NCBI GenBank assembly: GCA_963556695.1
Contig: CAUWAG010000010.1
Span: 3,720,001-3,784,000 of the forward strand
DNA: 64,000 bases
Source: Anthostomella pinea
Lineage: Eukaryota > Ascomycota > Sordariomycetes > Xylariales > Xylariaceae
Direction: 5' to 3'
This document shows positions 1 to 11,420 of the stretch, in pieces (within the stretch, counting starts at the first letter, position 1; each line of letters opens with the position of its first letter). A program made the translations under genes and the position numbers. The notes under the pieces are model-generated. The model saw nothing but the letters and a program-made list of their open reading frames with translations, did no database searches and was not told where the DNA came from.

Positions 1-3000
1 CTATCCACTGATCCGACACTTCCACTCCCCTATTCGAGCCAGCACACTGTCACTCATCGATGTGATGGCTCTCAAAGCGCTTGCACTTCTTACCGCGGTC
101 TGACTATTCATCGCCATGCGTTAAGCCCTAAGCTGGAAGCCTGCTCGAATTTGTGACGGGCTGCCTTTTGCGCCTGGAGGGCCGGCACACTACCGCAACA
201 CGTATCGGGAGTATCGCCTATCAAATGGAACAGGTTTTCCACCCGTATCCGATTCTTCTGAACTGTGGATTTTAGGGGGACGAGGTGAGAGTTCTCGATT
301 CCCCGGGTCTGCGGCAGCTGATGGGGACAAGGGCTGCCTCGGGCTCTGTATCGCAAAGCCAACCTAGATAGTATATCTGTTTTCATAGCTTTTCGGCCCG
401 GTCAGCTGATTCAGGCGACGTCGTACACCTAGAAGAAGCTGGATGTGTAACAGTTCGTCAAAGAGCTTGAAGAAGAAAAATAAGAAAAATCGTAGGGCTA
501 TGAGAAGCGTAAAGCTGGTCTTTATTCGAACCTAGTTCTAAGAACGCCTAGGTACCTCTTACTTACCAGGGAGTTGGACATGAGAGAAGCCACTATCGAT
601 AGGCGCAGGTGTTGCAATATATTGGCTCTTTTACTGGTAGCTACGGGCATCGTGCTGTGTCAAGGTGACACCTGTATAACCTCATCTGCAATATATGAAC
701 TGAGCAGAGGAAATGAGCCCGTGCTGGATTGCTGGACTATACCCTACGAAAGAGATTTATTCACATTCCGCGTTCCTCCGCTTTTGGGCTTTATATACTT
801 TGCCCATCGTATGGCTATGGACAAGACCTTCAGCGCCTCAATCGGCGGAATCGGTAATGCTTCATGTGGAAGATACTACATTCAAAGAGACCGGATGGAA
901 GCTGGGCATGCTATTGTCCACGTTTTCGTTTCAATGTGATTCTTAAAGAACTTACGCTTGCACCTAGAGATTTAAGACTTGCACATTATTTTCAGCCAAC
1001 ATTGGACTTTTGGGGAGGTTGGTTGGCTGGTTGGTTGCAGTCTTTAACGAAGCTGCGTAGTAGCATTCCAGCACCAATGACCATGGCCACAGGGGCGATG
1101 GGACGTGACAAGCGGTCCAGCACCATCTACCTGTGCTAGCTGCGTACATGGTATGATGAAGGCTCCCGACGTCAATTCAAACCTCCGTCAGGGTGAGGGT
1201 ATCAGGGCCTCTAGTCCACTTGTTGTAGGACTTACAGGACAGCGTTTCGTTGTTCCTTACCGCTGTATATGCCAGCGTGTGGGATATGGGTGTCGGTTAC
1301 GTCTCAGCAGGGCTATGTGAGAGTGTGGGTTGGTTATCGATCACAGCACGAATGTGCTGGCCTCTTGCTGCCCAGATCTTTAGGGAGGCCGGTCTTGATG
1401 ACGCTTTCACACGAGGTCCGAGGATGGATGGCGAAGTGTACCTAACGTACGAGCATCTCGATTCACCGACCAACTGAATGTATTCGCATGGGTAGAGAAA
1501 AGTTGGGCCGCTGATTTATTATTGAGAGGACATGCAATTGTAATATGATGTAACTCCTAATCCGATATGCAGTAGATAAATGCGTGAGCGCCGGTGTAAA
1601 TTTTATGAACCCAATGCTCCACCACGATCAACGCGGACCTCGCTCCCGATGTTCACTATATCCGTTAGCTATGTTACCATACTTCACTCCTGACCTCAAT
1701 GGCCGTTCACTCACGGTATTTCGACTCGATTTGCCTTGTATGTTGACAGTGAACTCGTTGCGTTTCAGCTTCTCGAATGTCAGCACTTCTCCAGTTGAAC
1801 AGTGCGTCAGCACGTGACTTTGCTTTGCGGCTCTCTATCGTACCTTAACAGAGTATTGGCCAGGGTAATTGGAGTCAAGGTATTCCTTTAGTCGGTTGGA
1901 GCTTACTCTCGACGCCGAGAAGGACATGGACCGCGTTCCATTCTCGCCGGGCTGCGAAAACGACGGCGTCACGGCGGTCTGCGAGCCGTGTTGTCTTGGC
2001 CGTTGGGGTGACATCGTGGACGGATATACCGGGCTGTTCTCGGCGGAGCGGGTGAATTTGGAGCGATGATTTAGGCATCAAGGTCTTACGAGGATGGTTC
2101 CTCGGACCTTATATCTTCAACTGGCAACGGCGGCGAAGTTTTGCAAATTCTGCGTGGCGTCTGACATTGATGGCCTTTTCCCGCGTATCCGCACGTACAG
2201 TAAGACAAGGGGCGAGATTCGTGTAGCTTGACGATTGATTCAGCTGTACCTGGCCGCCCTTGTGCCACGCCGTCAACAGTGGGTTCTCCATAGATGCCAC
2301 GCTGCAAGATCTTATACGGGTCGAAACACCTTGAATTGTCGACTTTCTACACTTTCATTCTTCAGCGCCTCGTGCGACGTCCTGAACAGAGCCCTGTGGC
2401 GCTGGCGTCGGGGTTGTTGGGACCCTTGGAGCCGAGCATCTTATTCGGTGTACGTGGTGGCTATGAATGCAGAGACATGGGTAACATCGTGCTGTCACAC
2501 CCACATGGTCCCACGCATATTGATTCTGCCTCGTCAGCTACACCCAGCAATGTTGCATAGGCAGACCAGGGGGCGCTCTCCGAACTCCGAAGGCGGGCGC
2601 CGCCCCCTCTCCCGCTTCAGGTGCAAGCTCCCCTCTTCATGGATTTATAGTGCCAATACGGTCGCATTTGTTTCCCCAGTGCTCCTGAGATGGGCTGCCT
2701 CAGACCGTTGCGTTCAGGGTCTTGCTCTCTCGTTGGTATCACCGGCAGTGGTGGTGGAAGTCGTCACGACTCACAATGCGAGCAGCATTGCAGCCCTGTG
2801 CCCTACCCTGCATGGTAGCTAAGGTACCTTGCCTACCTCCACGTTGTTTCTCATTGAATGTTCTCGCTCGGTTCATCACGTCTGTGTCCAGACCTTGATA
2901 TAGCCCCTGCTGGGTAGAAAGGGGTAATTACCGGCTGCAACAAGGTGAAATCGCATGCCTGGCCTTCGACAGGGGAGCGATGAAAGCCTCACAATACCAC

Positions 3001-3525
3001 TGAACATAGCCACAATCCAACCCTCCACGGCTCATTCAAGGATGCCTGACATCTCATTGCCTTGCTTGCTTGCCCGCCTGCCTGCCTGCTCTGATCCTTT
3101 CCGCGAAACTTGAGGTAGGTTGGTTCGCGCACCATGATGTGCTACAGCTGCCCTGGGAAGGCCTCCTGCTATAAGGCTACTGGATCCTGGATATTCTGAG
3201 GCCAACCGTCGCTAGACTTCACACACCCAGACGATAGTTCAGCGTTATTCCCACCAGGTGTTCAGTAGATGAAAGCTGGTTGAGCCATCACTTCCTACCC
3301 TCGTCCTTAGACATTCTCCAATCAAGATACACTGCACAACACCTGCGCCTTGTGTCGCCCAGCAACTGCGGTACCTCAGCGGCGACCTGACTAGTCTCTA
3401 CAGTAACCTCTCCCTCAATTTGTCCATTGCAAGAGGATCGTTCCTCAGTCATTGACCCTTCGTGGCGCTCCCGCTACTACATTCCCTTTCCACAGACGTC
3501 TGTCGGCCTGGCTGCGTCGCGAAGC
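1..3525. other. no supported gene
   Basis: Short open frames overlap on both strands throughout (for example about 110-386 minus, 580-939 plus, 2086-2307 minus and 2240-2822 plus), but none shows a recognisable domain or a convincing exon chain. The 580-939 plus frame has a hydrophobic N-terminal stretch that could pass for a signal peptide, but nothing else supports it. The last few hundred bases presumably include the promoter of the kinase gene that starts at 3526. Confidence 0.5.
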
Positions 3526-5456
3526 ATGGCCCCGAGCAAGAAGCGACATGGACTAGACAACCCAGAAAGAGTAGATCAGATACCTCACCGTGGCGAGAAA
3601 TTTGATCGCGCCAGGAGCAGATCGATTCCACGACGCCCTCCGCGGCAGAGTGCCCCCAAGGCAATTCGCAGAGACGAGGCGGTGGACTTTCTTGAGGACA
3701 TAGCTTCTGAACTAGACGACGCCAAAGTGCAATGCGACTTTGATTTCGACTCTTCAAAGAGCTTCCTTCCCAGGCGCAAGATCCTGGAGATCCTCACTCC
3801 AGAGAGGGTACGGCAAATCGTTGGGTGTTTGAGCTGTTTTGAGCAAAGCTCGAACAAGGACCAAATAGCAACAGACATATACTACGGGTCTGGCGGTGGG
3901 TCTCGCAGGCCATGTCTGAGACTATTGGCTGTCCTCATCGGCATCGAAAAAGCGGAAGATATTCAAAAGCTCATGAACGACGGGATGAGCGATGCTTGCC
4001 TTCCCATGGGCATACCGCCAGGCACCTCGGGGAAGCTACTGTTTTGTGAGCACCACAGAACCGCGCACAAAACAATCAATAAGTACCGTCGTCTGGAAAC
4101 TCGCCAAAACTTCTCCCATTGGTCTTATAGCTTGGTATCGCCCTTCATCCAAGGGGATAAGAAGGGTATGTGGCAGAAAGTCTGCTTTCAAGTACTAGGC
4201 TAACGCACTCGCACAGTCCATGCACATTACGTCCTACACCCAGGCGATGTACTGCCCATGAAAGTTGCCAGAAAGGTGGAGAAGGACGACGGTTCGGCGT
4301 ATGCACTTGGCGCGTCGGAGGCTAACAGTGTCAACCTGTACGGAGGTTTCTCTGATGTCTACAAAGTCAGCATAGACAGAAGCCATTACGACTTCGCTGA
4401 CGACCATGGGGTAAGCATTGAACCGAATGGTACCTTCGAAATACGAAGGATATCGGGCTGACTTGTATTCAGATGCGACACCCGAGGGGGTTCTTCGCCC
4501 TAAAGAAACTCACTTCCAACTCCCGCGACAATTTCGACCTCGAGCTGTCGTCGTTGCTATTTTCCATGGATCAATATCCTGGTGATAAAAGACGAAAGCA
4601 TCTGATTCAAATACTAGCGACGTTCGAGATGCCCAATATCGCAGTTGCGGGTTCGACCTATTACCTCTTGTTTGACTGGGCTGAAGGAAGTCTGAGCGAC
4701 TTCTGGCACAGAAATTCGCAGTACGTCGGAGACAAGACACATTGCAGATGGATGATTCAGCAGTTTTACGAGATCACCGAGGCTCTAGGTTGTGTCCATA
4801 ACGAGCGCTTGCAAACGTTGACCTCACTCAATGATAGCAGGTTCAATGACGATGGGCTCTATGGTCGGCATGGGGATATCAAGCCGGGAAATCTCCTCTG
4901 GTTCCGTTCCACCACAGACTCGCTTGTTCTATCCGACTTCGGACTGGGACGACTCCATACCCAGGTTTCACGATCCAAACAAGTTCCTGGTCTCCTCGAC
5001 AGATCACCCACCTACCGCGCTCCGGAGTTTGATCTACCACATGGCCTCGTCTCGCGCGTATCTGACATCTTCAGCCTCGGCTGCGTGTTCTTGGAGTACA
5101 TCACTTGGTTCATGAGAGGTCTCGACACCATGCAGACGGTCTTCCCAGAGAGCAGACTCGAGGATGATGTTCACGGTTTCCAGGCAGACGTCTTCTTCAC
5201 GATCAGGAAGGACAGCCGAGGCACATTGAGGCCAGAGCTGAAAGATGTCGTCAAGAAATGGATTAAGGACTTGCAGGCCGACGAGAATTGTAGTTGCTTC
5301 CTAGACCAGCTACTCGACATCATCAAGGACAAGATGCTCCAGCCCGACCCGAAGAAGAGGATCGAATCCGGTTTGCTCATCAAACAGATGAAGTCCCTGC
5401 GGAGGGCCTGCGAAGATAACCCAAGCTTCTATCTCAAGACCAAGAAGGAGTCTTGA
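3526..5456 (+). CDS. protein kinase-like protein, three exons
   Basis: Predicted Ser/Thr protein kinase of a fungal type with a long N-terminal extension. My model is exons 3526-4165, 4217-4410 and 4473-5456, giving 605 aa. Intron 1 (51 nt) has GTATGT, CTAAC and CAG; intron 2 (62 nt) has GTAAGC, CTGAC and CAG; both preserve frame. Visible kinase motifs in order are: glycine loop YGGFSDVYKV near residue 255, FALKKL with the VAIK lysine near 289, catalytic loop HGDIKPGN near 411-418, DFG near 433, APE near 461, then SDIFSLGCVFLE. The catalytic loop has HGD rather than HRD, so this is a non-RD kinase, which is usual in this fungal group. The first about 210 residues are basic and unrecognised. 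The ATG at 3526 is the first in frame. Substrate and pathway are unknown. Domain call firm, exact splice sites inferred. Confidence 0.85.
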
Positions 5457-5791
5457 CAGCATCAGAACTCCGCGGGCGTACGACGTCAAGCCCATTATGA
5501 ATATCCCACGGGATTTGTCTCGGTACCTCGCAAAGGTTATGGGCCGTCGCCTTGAAGTGCTCACCTGGCACAGGGGTGAGGTCGATTTGGCGACAGTTTC
5601 CACTCGGTGAATGCCTTGATAAGTGTGCACTTCATATTAAGGGATGCGGGCAAGTTTTGCATGGTGAGTCGCTCAATCCCCGGTAGCGCTCCTCGTCTTG
5701 AGTTCTAACCGTTGTAGTGGATGCGGATATGTTGTTCGATTACAGCGAGGTCTTCCTTTTGGCGTGAAGAGAAGTCAGCGTCACCTTTCTC
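5457..5791. other. intergenic, convergent tails
   Basis: Lies between the 3' ends of the kinase gene and the small minus-strand gene. I see no gene or repeat here. Confidence 0.5.
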
Positions 5792-6045
5792 TCAGTAGAA
5801 CGGTCTTCTCACCTGGTGTAGTGGAGTTGGTAAGAGTAGGATGTAGCGATTGGATTTCGTCTGTAAAGTTCATGATTAGTGTTTGAGCTGTCTGGATACG
5901 AGTAGGTGATGACCACCTTGACTTTATAGTTCCCCTGGCCGTACATGCTGTCCAGGGAAGCCTTGAGCTTCAATGGATCATTGTATTTTTGCCTTAGAAC
6001 CGCCTCGTGCCACTGACCATGACCCGATGGTCGCGAGCTATGCAT
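5792..6045 (-). CDS. small orphan protein, two exons
   Basis: Model on the minus strand: exon 1 6045-5917, intron 5916-5861 (56 nt, donor GTGGTC, branch CTAAT, acceptor TTTACAG), exon 2 5860-5792 with a TGA stop. It gives 65 aa. Both exons are in phase, and the join produces a plausible ending, NYKVKTKSNRYILLLPTPL, where unspliced reading gives low-quality sequence. There is no signal peptide or recognised domain. The ATG at 6045 is the first in this frame, though the frame stays open a little further upstream without an ATG. The family is unrecognised. I infer a real small fungal gene from the intron logic only, so an exon of a longer gene or chance is possible. Confidence 0.45.
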
Positions 6046-6702
6046 TTCTGCCTCGACGTGATACGAATGAGTCTCGCCCAGTAGTCTCGCCAAGTGAGTA
6101 GACAGAAAGCCTGTTCCCGCCGCAGCAGTGAGCCGATAGCGAGCCTACGCAACAGCAACGTGGTATCCGAGAGTTCACGACTTCGAAGTGAGGCTCTGGA
6201 CTTGGTGGTGGTGATCGACGTACAATGGTCGGTGGGGGCCATTGTCCTCGGGCGTCTCGGGCGAAGGCGGTCGACACCGCTGACGGATGAGGGAGCTAAG
6301 CGCTTACCAACGGACTCAGATGCAGTGAGTGTGGCACCCTGCGCCCAACCGATAGTATGTCGGGGGACAACGCATGCATGAGGGCGCCCTGCTGGATTGG
6401 TGAGGCAAACTCTTGGCCACGGTCGCAGCGCATCTTCTCCGAGACCAATCGGATGTGCACGATCACAGAGTTCTTGCAGCAGACTGCATAAGGCCGCTCA
6501 CAAGGTTGATTCTGGCGCAGTCCACACCATTATGAGGGCCAGATTGTCGAGGGCACCGTGGGTTATGGGGTATACTGGTTCACTTGGTCATTGTCATTGA
6601 TCCTACGACTGAACGATAGCATCCTGAAATCTATACCTCTCGTTGGGGCTAGCATCGCTCATTCGATTCACAGTTCTGAATCCCTGCGGAATCGAAAGCC
6701 CA
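6046..6702. other. intergenic region
   Basis: Divergent spacer between the small minus-strand gene and the CorA-like gene. Only short overlapping frames are visible; nothing is supported. Confidence 0.5.
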
Positions 6703-8403
6703 ATGGATTGGCCACTAGAGGACACCGAATGGACCAGCCGTGACCTAAATGTCTTCAACTATCAACAGGGCCGCGCTGTCATCCTGCAGAAGCCGAGCTC
6801 GGATGAAGTGAGCCCACTCGAAGAAACCTCAATGATCCTGACGCTGATAGTGGTCATGTAAGATGATAGTAGGTGAGCTCAAGAACAAGAATGACTGGGA
6901 AGTCTGGTTCGACAATGTGCGTAGATCAGCGGTTTGCCACACGGCGACATCCTCAAATGCCAGCTCGCTGATCATCCCTTATTCAGGCACCAAGTGTCAC
7001 CAGCGCGGAGGAAGGCCTATATGCATTGTAGGGAAGCGTTCACTATCTTGGCTACCAAGCGATGCTAACCCAGCTTCCTAGATTATGCAGCAGAGCCCAG
7101 CCCGTTTTCGATGGAGAAGCCGCACCTGTCTCCTATCTCCCGGTCACGAGAGACACTTGGGAAAGGGTGACCAGAGAGTTTCAAATCCATCGACGCATCA
7201 CGAGGACCATATCCAGGCAGGTGCCTTTCGTTTCTTCGAATTGGGAGAGAGATGTGGAAACAGCGAAGTGGAAGATCTGTCAGTGCAATCAATTCCTGCA
7301 TACTTCTCAGCAGCTAACGACCGCTTCTAGCGTTCACTGCTCGGACGTCGGCGTACTTGCAGAACGACCTAGCATTATCCGTCACATATAAACCGAGTAC
7401 GGGCTCGATTTTCTGTGTGGTGTACGGATGCAATGAGCAACAGATAGAAGCGTTCATGAAGCGCGTTAGGATGGCCGGAGACAGAGTCAAGTATCCGCTG
7501 CTCATGCTAGGCATATTCGCAGAGGTCGAGCGCGAGAGACTGGTAGGCATCGCAGACCAGCTCCTCGATAGGTTCACACTCCGATCCGAGCACCTCGAGA
7601 ACCGACCCCTGGATCCCTCAACGGACATGAACGGTGCCAATACGCAGGAACATTTGGCACTTTGTCTTCAATCTCGCAGCTTGGTGGATCACATACAGTC
7701 GGTCAAGCGGCAGCTATCCAAGCTCCTTACCGAGATAGACGACCTTGGACAACGGCTGACGCTTCGCAAAGAGAAGGATGGCATTCTGCCAAAGACCTTC
7801 AAGAACGGACGCCAGCTGAAGCGGATGGGAGTTCAGATGAAAAAGAGGCTACAGGACATCATCCACGAGTATGATGATAAGATCGATGAGTGCAACATGA
7901 TCGTGGGGAATACCTCCCTAGCCATGCAAACCGTAAGTCGACGTTACCCAGGCCGATATCACGTTCACATTACTCACCTAAGACAGGTTTGGAACCTCAT
8001 CGCCAGACACGATTCGCAAATAAATACCCGATTCGCTCGTGCCAACACAATGATCGCTGTTGAGACGAAGCGCGAGTCCTCGCAGATGAAATCAATCGCC
8101 ATACTGACGATGATATATCTGCCTCTCTCAAGCGTTGCTGTTCGTACCAATATCCAGTACGATGAACCATGGGACTCAGCTAATCTTAAATAGGCCATCT
8201 TCTCCATGGACTTGTTCAACTGGAATGCCGGGGCTGGCGAGTCCATCGTGTCAAAGCACATATGGATATTTGCCGTGTTTTCGGTGGGACTCACGACTCT
8301 GACTCTTCTCGCATGGCGTCATGTGACAAACCGACATGAGAAGACAACAGGGAAGGGCAATGAGAGCTTGGGTTCACCGAAGACGGAAGCTGAAATGGTA
8401 TGA
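6703..8403 (+). CDS. CorA-like divalent-cation transporter family membrane protein, seven exons
   Basis: Membrane protein resembling the CorA/ZntB Mg2+/Zn2+ transporter superfamily as found in fungi. Model: exons 6703-6807, 6851-6916, 6987-7027, 7082-7278, 7331-7932, 7987-8139 and 8194-8403, giving 457 aa with all phases compatible. Introns are 43, 70, 54, 52, 54 and 54 nt; most have a CTAAC or CTGAT branch close to the acceptor. The C-terminus shows the family pattern: a long helical region (about residues 215-360), then ETKRESSQMKSIAILTMIYL leading into a first membrane helix (about 376-398), FSMDLFNW, and a second membrane helix starting HIWIFAVFSVGLTTLTLL, followed by a basic tail. The canonical CorA GMN motif is not visible, which is common for the fungal relatives. 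The 5' exons are the least certain, and the first intron is unusually short. Confidence 0.72.
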
Positions 8404-9374
8404 AGCTCACGGCTAGATCTGCGGATGGGACTGGTGGTTCAAGCAAGAACAGCAAGTAACACTGGCACAAGAGGAGAGCTTAAAGGCGAGTTCATTTGTT
8501 TCAGATTGTATATCCATGTGGTTACCTGATCGCATAGTCAGCACGTTATGCTTGTCGAGCCCTGGCACATTTTTCAGGAGATCTCAGGAACTCTTTTAAC
8601 GGCAATTTCACAGCTTCCAACATATATACTATTACTTGACCATATAGGTCCATGCTGGAGCTGGGAAATCCCCATCCCCCCCCACGAAACCAGAACGGCA
8701 GACATTCACTTTGCTCATTGGTGCTGTGCGCTGATCCGTAAGGTGAGTGCTAAGCATTTTTTGGCTGTGGGTTTTTTCTTCTCCTCAGGCATCTCAGGCA
8801 TCTCAGGCGTCTCAGGCGTCAGGTTATTACTAGCCACACTTTTTTATAGCTCTTGCACATGCGCACCGTCTTTTCATCCTGCAACACCACGAGTCGACAA
8901 AGCAAACGCCCAGGACGCTCACTTCGTGGCCTCCGGAGCCAGGGAAGCGGCCCAAGATTAACAAACGTATCGTCGGCACCGACGACGACGACGATCTCGC
9001 GGACCCCGAAGGTAGTGCTCGACAGGCCTTTCTTAAGAAAAAAAAAGCGGCATGAGGAGATCGTCATAGGTTCCGACGACGAGAGTTCTGAACTTCTAAT
9101 AAGGATAGCGACGGTATTTTTTCGAATTCGATTCTTATCCTTCGTCTCCCATTCATGCCCCCGGTTACAAACTATACGTTGCGCGGCTTAGGACCCGTTA
9201 AGACTATAGGTAAGACCAAGACGCTTGTTCGTGCGAAGGCGGCCATTAGAACTAAGATGCTTAGCACGACTAAAACAGCCGCGTCTATCAAGAAAGTTAC
9301 GCATGGGAAGATCGAGACGCTGACCAAGCGTGCGAAGATTGCTATGCTTATTGCTTCTTTGATTATCGGTTACC
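8404..9374. other. intergenic, possibly a decayed coding remnant
   Basis: A four-copy 9-nt tandem (CTCAGGCAT/CTCAGGCGT) lies at 8783-8818. From about 8925 to 9085 a frame rich in Lys and Asp (KRIVGTDDDDDLADPEG, then an A-run, then EIVIGSDDESSE in another frame) looks like an acidic nuclear-type protein piece frameshifted at the A-run. From 9155 to 9370 a Lys/Thr-rich frame continues without identity. I cannot assign any of this. The ATG of the next gene is at 9375. Confidence 0.3.
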
Positions 9375-9698
9375 ATGGCAGATTCGGAGTCCCCACGGAC
9401 GCAAGTCAGCCCGGATCCGGCTGTTCCAGTAAACATCGCTGTCGCAGCCATTTTCGACAATCACTCTAAGTTGGAGCGGTTCATGGGTCGGTTTCAACCC
9501 ACTTTCGATAGAAGATGGAAGAAGGCTACGGCTAGCAAGAGGCAGAAGCTTCTGTTACAAGCATGGCCTGAGATGGCCACCCGCCATCGAGCCGATCTGC
9601 ATGATTTCATGTCCGACTCACCGAAAAGAACCACCACCTGGTACCTATGGCCGCACGTGTATACGGAAGATCTCTCGAGAGAGGAGATGATACCCTTA

Positions 9699-9763
9699 CC
9701 ATCCCCCACCCCCTAACGGGACACACCCCCCACCGGGACAGCCAAACCCCACAACCACCACCA
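9699..9763 (+). repeat. left terminal inverted repeat of the Fot-like element
   Basis: 65 bp beginning CCATCCCCCACCCCC. It matches the reverse complement of 17477-17541 with three mismatches (positions 5, 55 and 57). Confidence 0.9.
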
Positions 9764-11420
9764 AAAGTCCCCTACCTCACTTACACGGATTACAGCCCCC
9801 TTTGAGGCTATCTATACGCTCTTTAGATGGTTAGATAGCCCTTTTCTTGGTATTTAGCCGGATGTAGATTAGTGAAGTTTCAGCCATCGGCATCGGTGAT
9901 TAGGAGCCTCCGTGCCCCGCCCCTAAATGCAAATTTGCTGTAGAATTCTCTCTCTGAGCCCCTGACCCTTATGCCACCATAGCATCGTGAAGCCAGCCAC
10001 GATGCCTCCGCCCACGTACACTGAAGATAATATGGCAGATGCCTGGCTAGATGTGACAGATAACAGCATGTCTGTAAGAAAAGCCGCCCAAAAACACGGC
10101 ATCCCTAAGCAAACGCTGTCAGCATGCATCAACGGCAGAGTCACCCGAGCCGAGGCCCAGGTTAGCAAGCAGAGACTCTCCCCTCAACAAGAGAGTAAGG
10201 TGGCTCAATGGATATTGCTCCAGGAGTCCCTAGGGCTTACCCCTTCTCACACAGCCGTGCGAGAGATTATTGTACAACTGCTGAAAAAGGGGGGGGGATT
10301 TCGCACCACTGGGCCCGAATTATATGGAGGGCTATAAACGCCGTAACCCTACCATCCAGACTAAAATCAGTAAGCGGATAGAATCCGCTCGGTTTAAGGG
10401 GTTCATCCCTAAGTCTGTCAACTGGTTCTTTGACATATTGGGGGATTATCAATGGGTGAAGCCAGAAAATACGTACAATGTCGATAAGGGCGGCATTATG
10501 TCGGGTTTTGGTTAGTCTTTTAACCCCTTATTCACCCCTATCCTGTCAGTTAACTAGCTAACCCCTATAGGCATCGATTCCCTAGTCTTAGGAAGTTCTG
10601 AGACTACGAAAGCCTTCCTAAAGAGTCCCTAGGGGCGTGGCTGGACCTCCTTTATCGAAGCCATCTCAGCCACGGGAAAAGTTCTCAAACCAAGCATAAT
10701 TTTTAAAGGAAAAGATCTCCAGGCCCAATGGTTCATCAAAGAATTCTGCAAAATCGCGGGTTGGTACTACATAACGTCAGATAACGGCTGGACCAGTAAC
10801 GAGATTGCGTGCCTATGGTTAGACCACGTTTTCCTACCCCAGGTGGATGCTGTACGAGAGGAAGACCAGGCAGAGCCGATCCTTTTGATACTAGATGGCC
10901 ATGGTAGCCATACTTCCGTACGTTATTTATTTTTCAGGGGTTGTTTAATCAGTTAATTAATTGTATAACTAACAGGACGAGTTCATATTGCGGTGTTATT
11001 TTGTCAACATCTTGCTTTGTTTTTTCCCAGCCCATACCAGCCACGGCATGCAACCACTAGATAACGGACCATATAATGCGCTCAAAGCCTACTATCAGAG
11101 ATTTTTTTCGCAGTTAAATTCTCTCATAGATGCCTCGCCTGTGGATAAGATCAACTTCATCCGCTGTTATTCTCAGGCTAGGGACAAGGCTTTTTCTAAG
11201 CCGAACATCCTCTCGGGCTTCCGAGTGACGGGGTGCTACCCAGTTAGCCGCAGGAAGTGTTTGAAACACCCGGAAATCCACACACACTCTTACCAAAAAC
11301 AACTATTTTTCTTGGCGCCCCGCTGTTAGGGCGCAACCTCTATATCTGCACTAAAACAGGCATTTATTTCAGTACCTGACTATCCTTGCCAAGGCGCAGA
11401 AAATTTTTCTCACAAGCTGG

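Noticed and set aside
574..939. possible secreted small protein
   Set aside because: The hydrophobic N-terminus is suggestive, but there is no cysteine pattern or family, and the frame starts without a convincing ATG context.
2235..2822. 195-aa plus frame
   Set aside because: Arg/Ser/Trp-rich with no domain, and it overlaps competing minus frames; no splice or start support.
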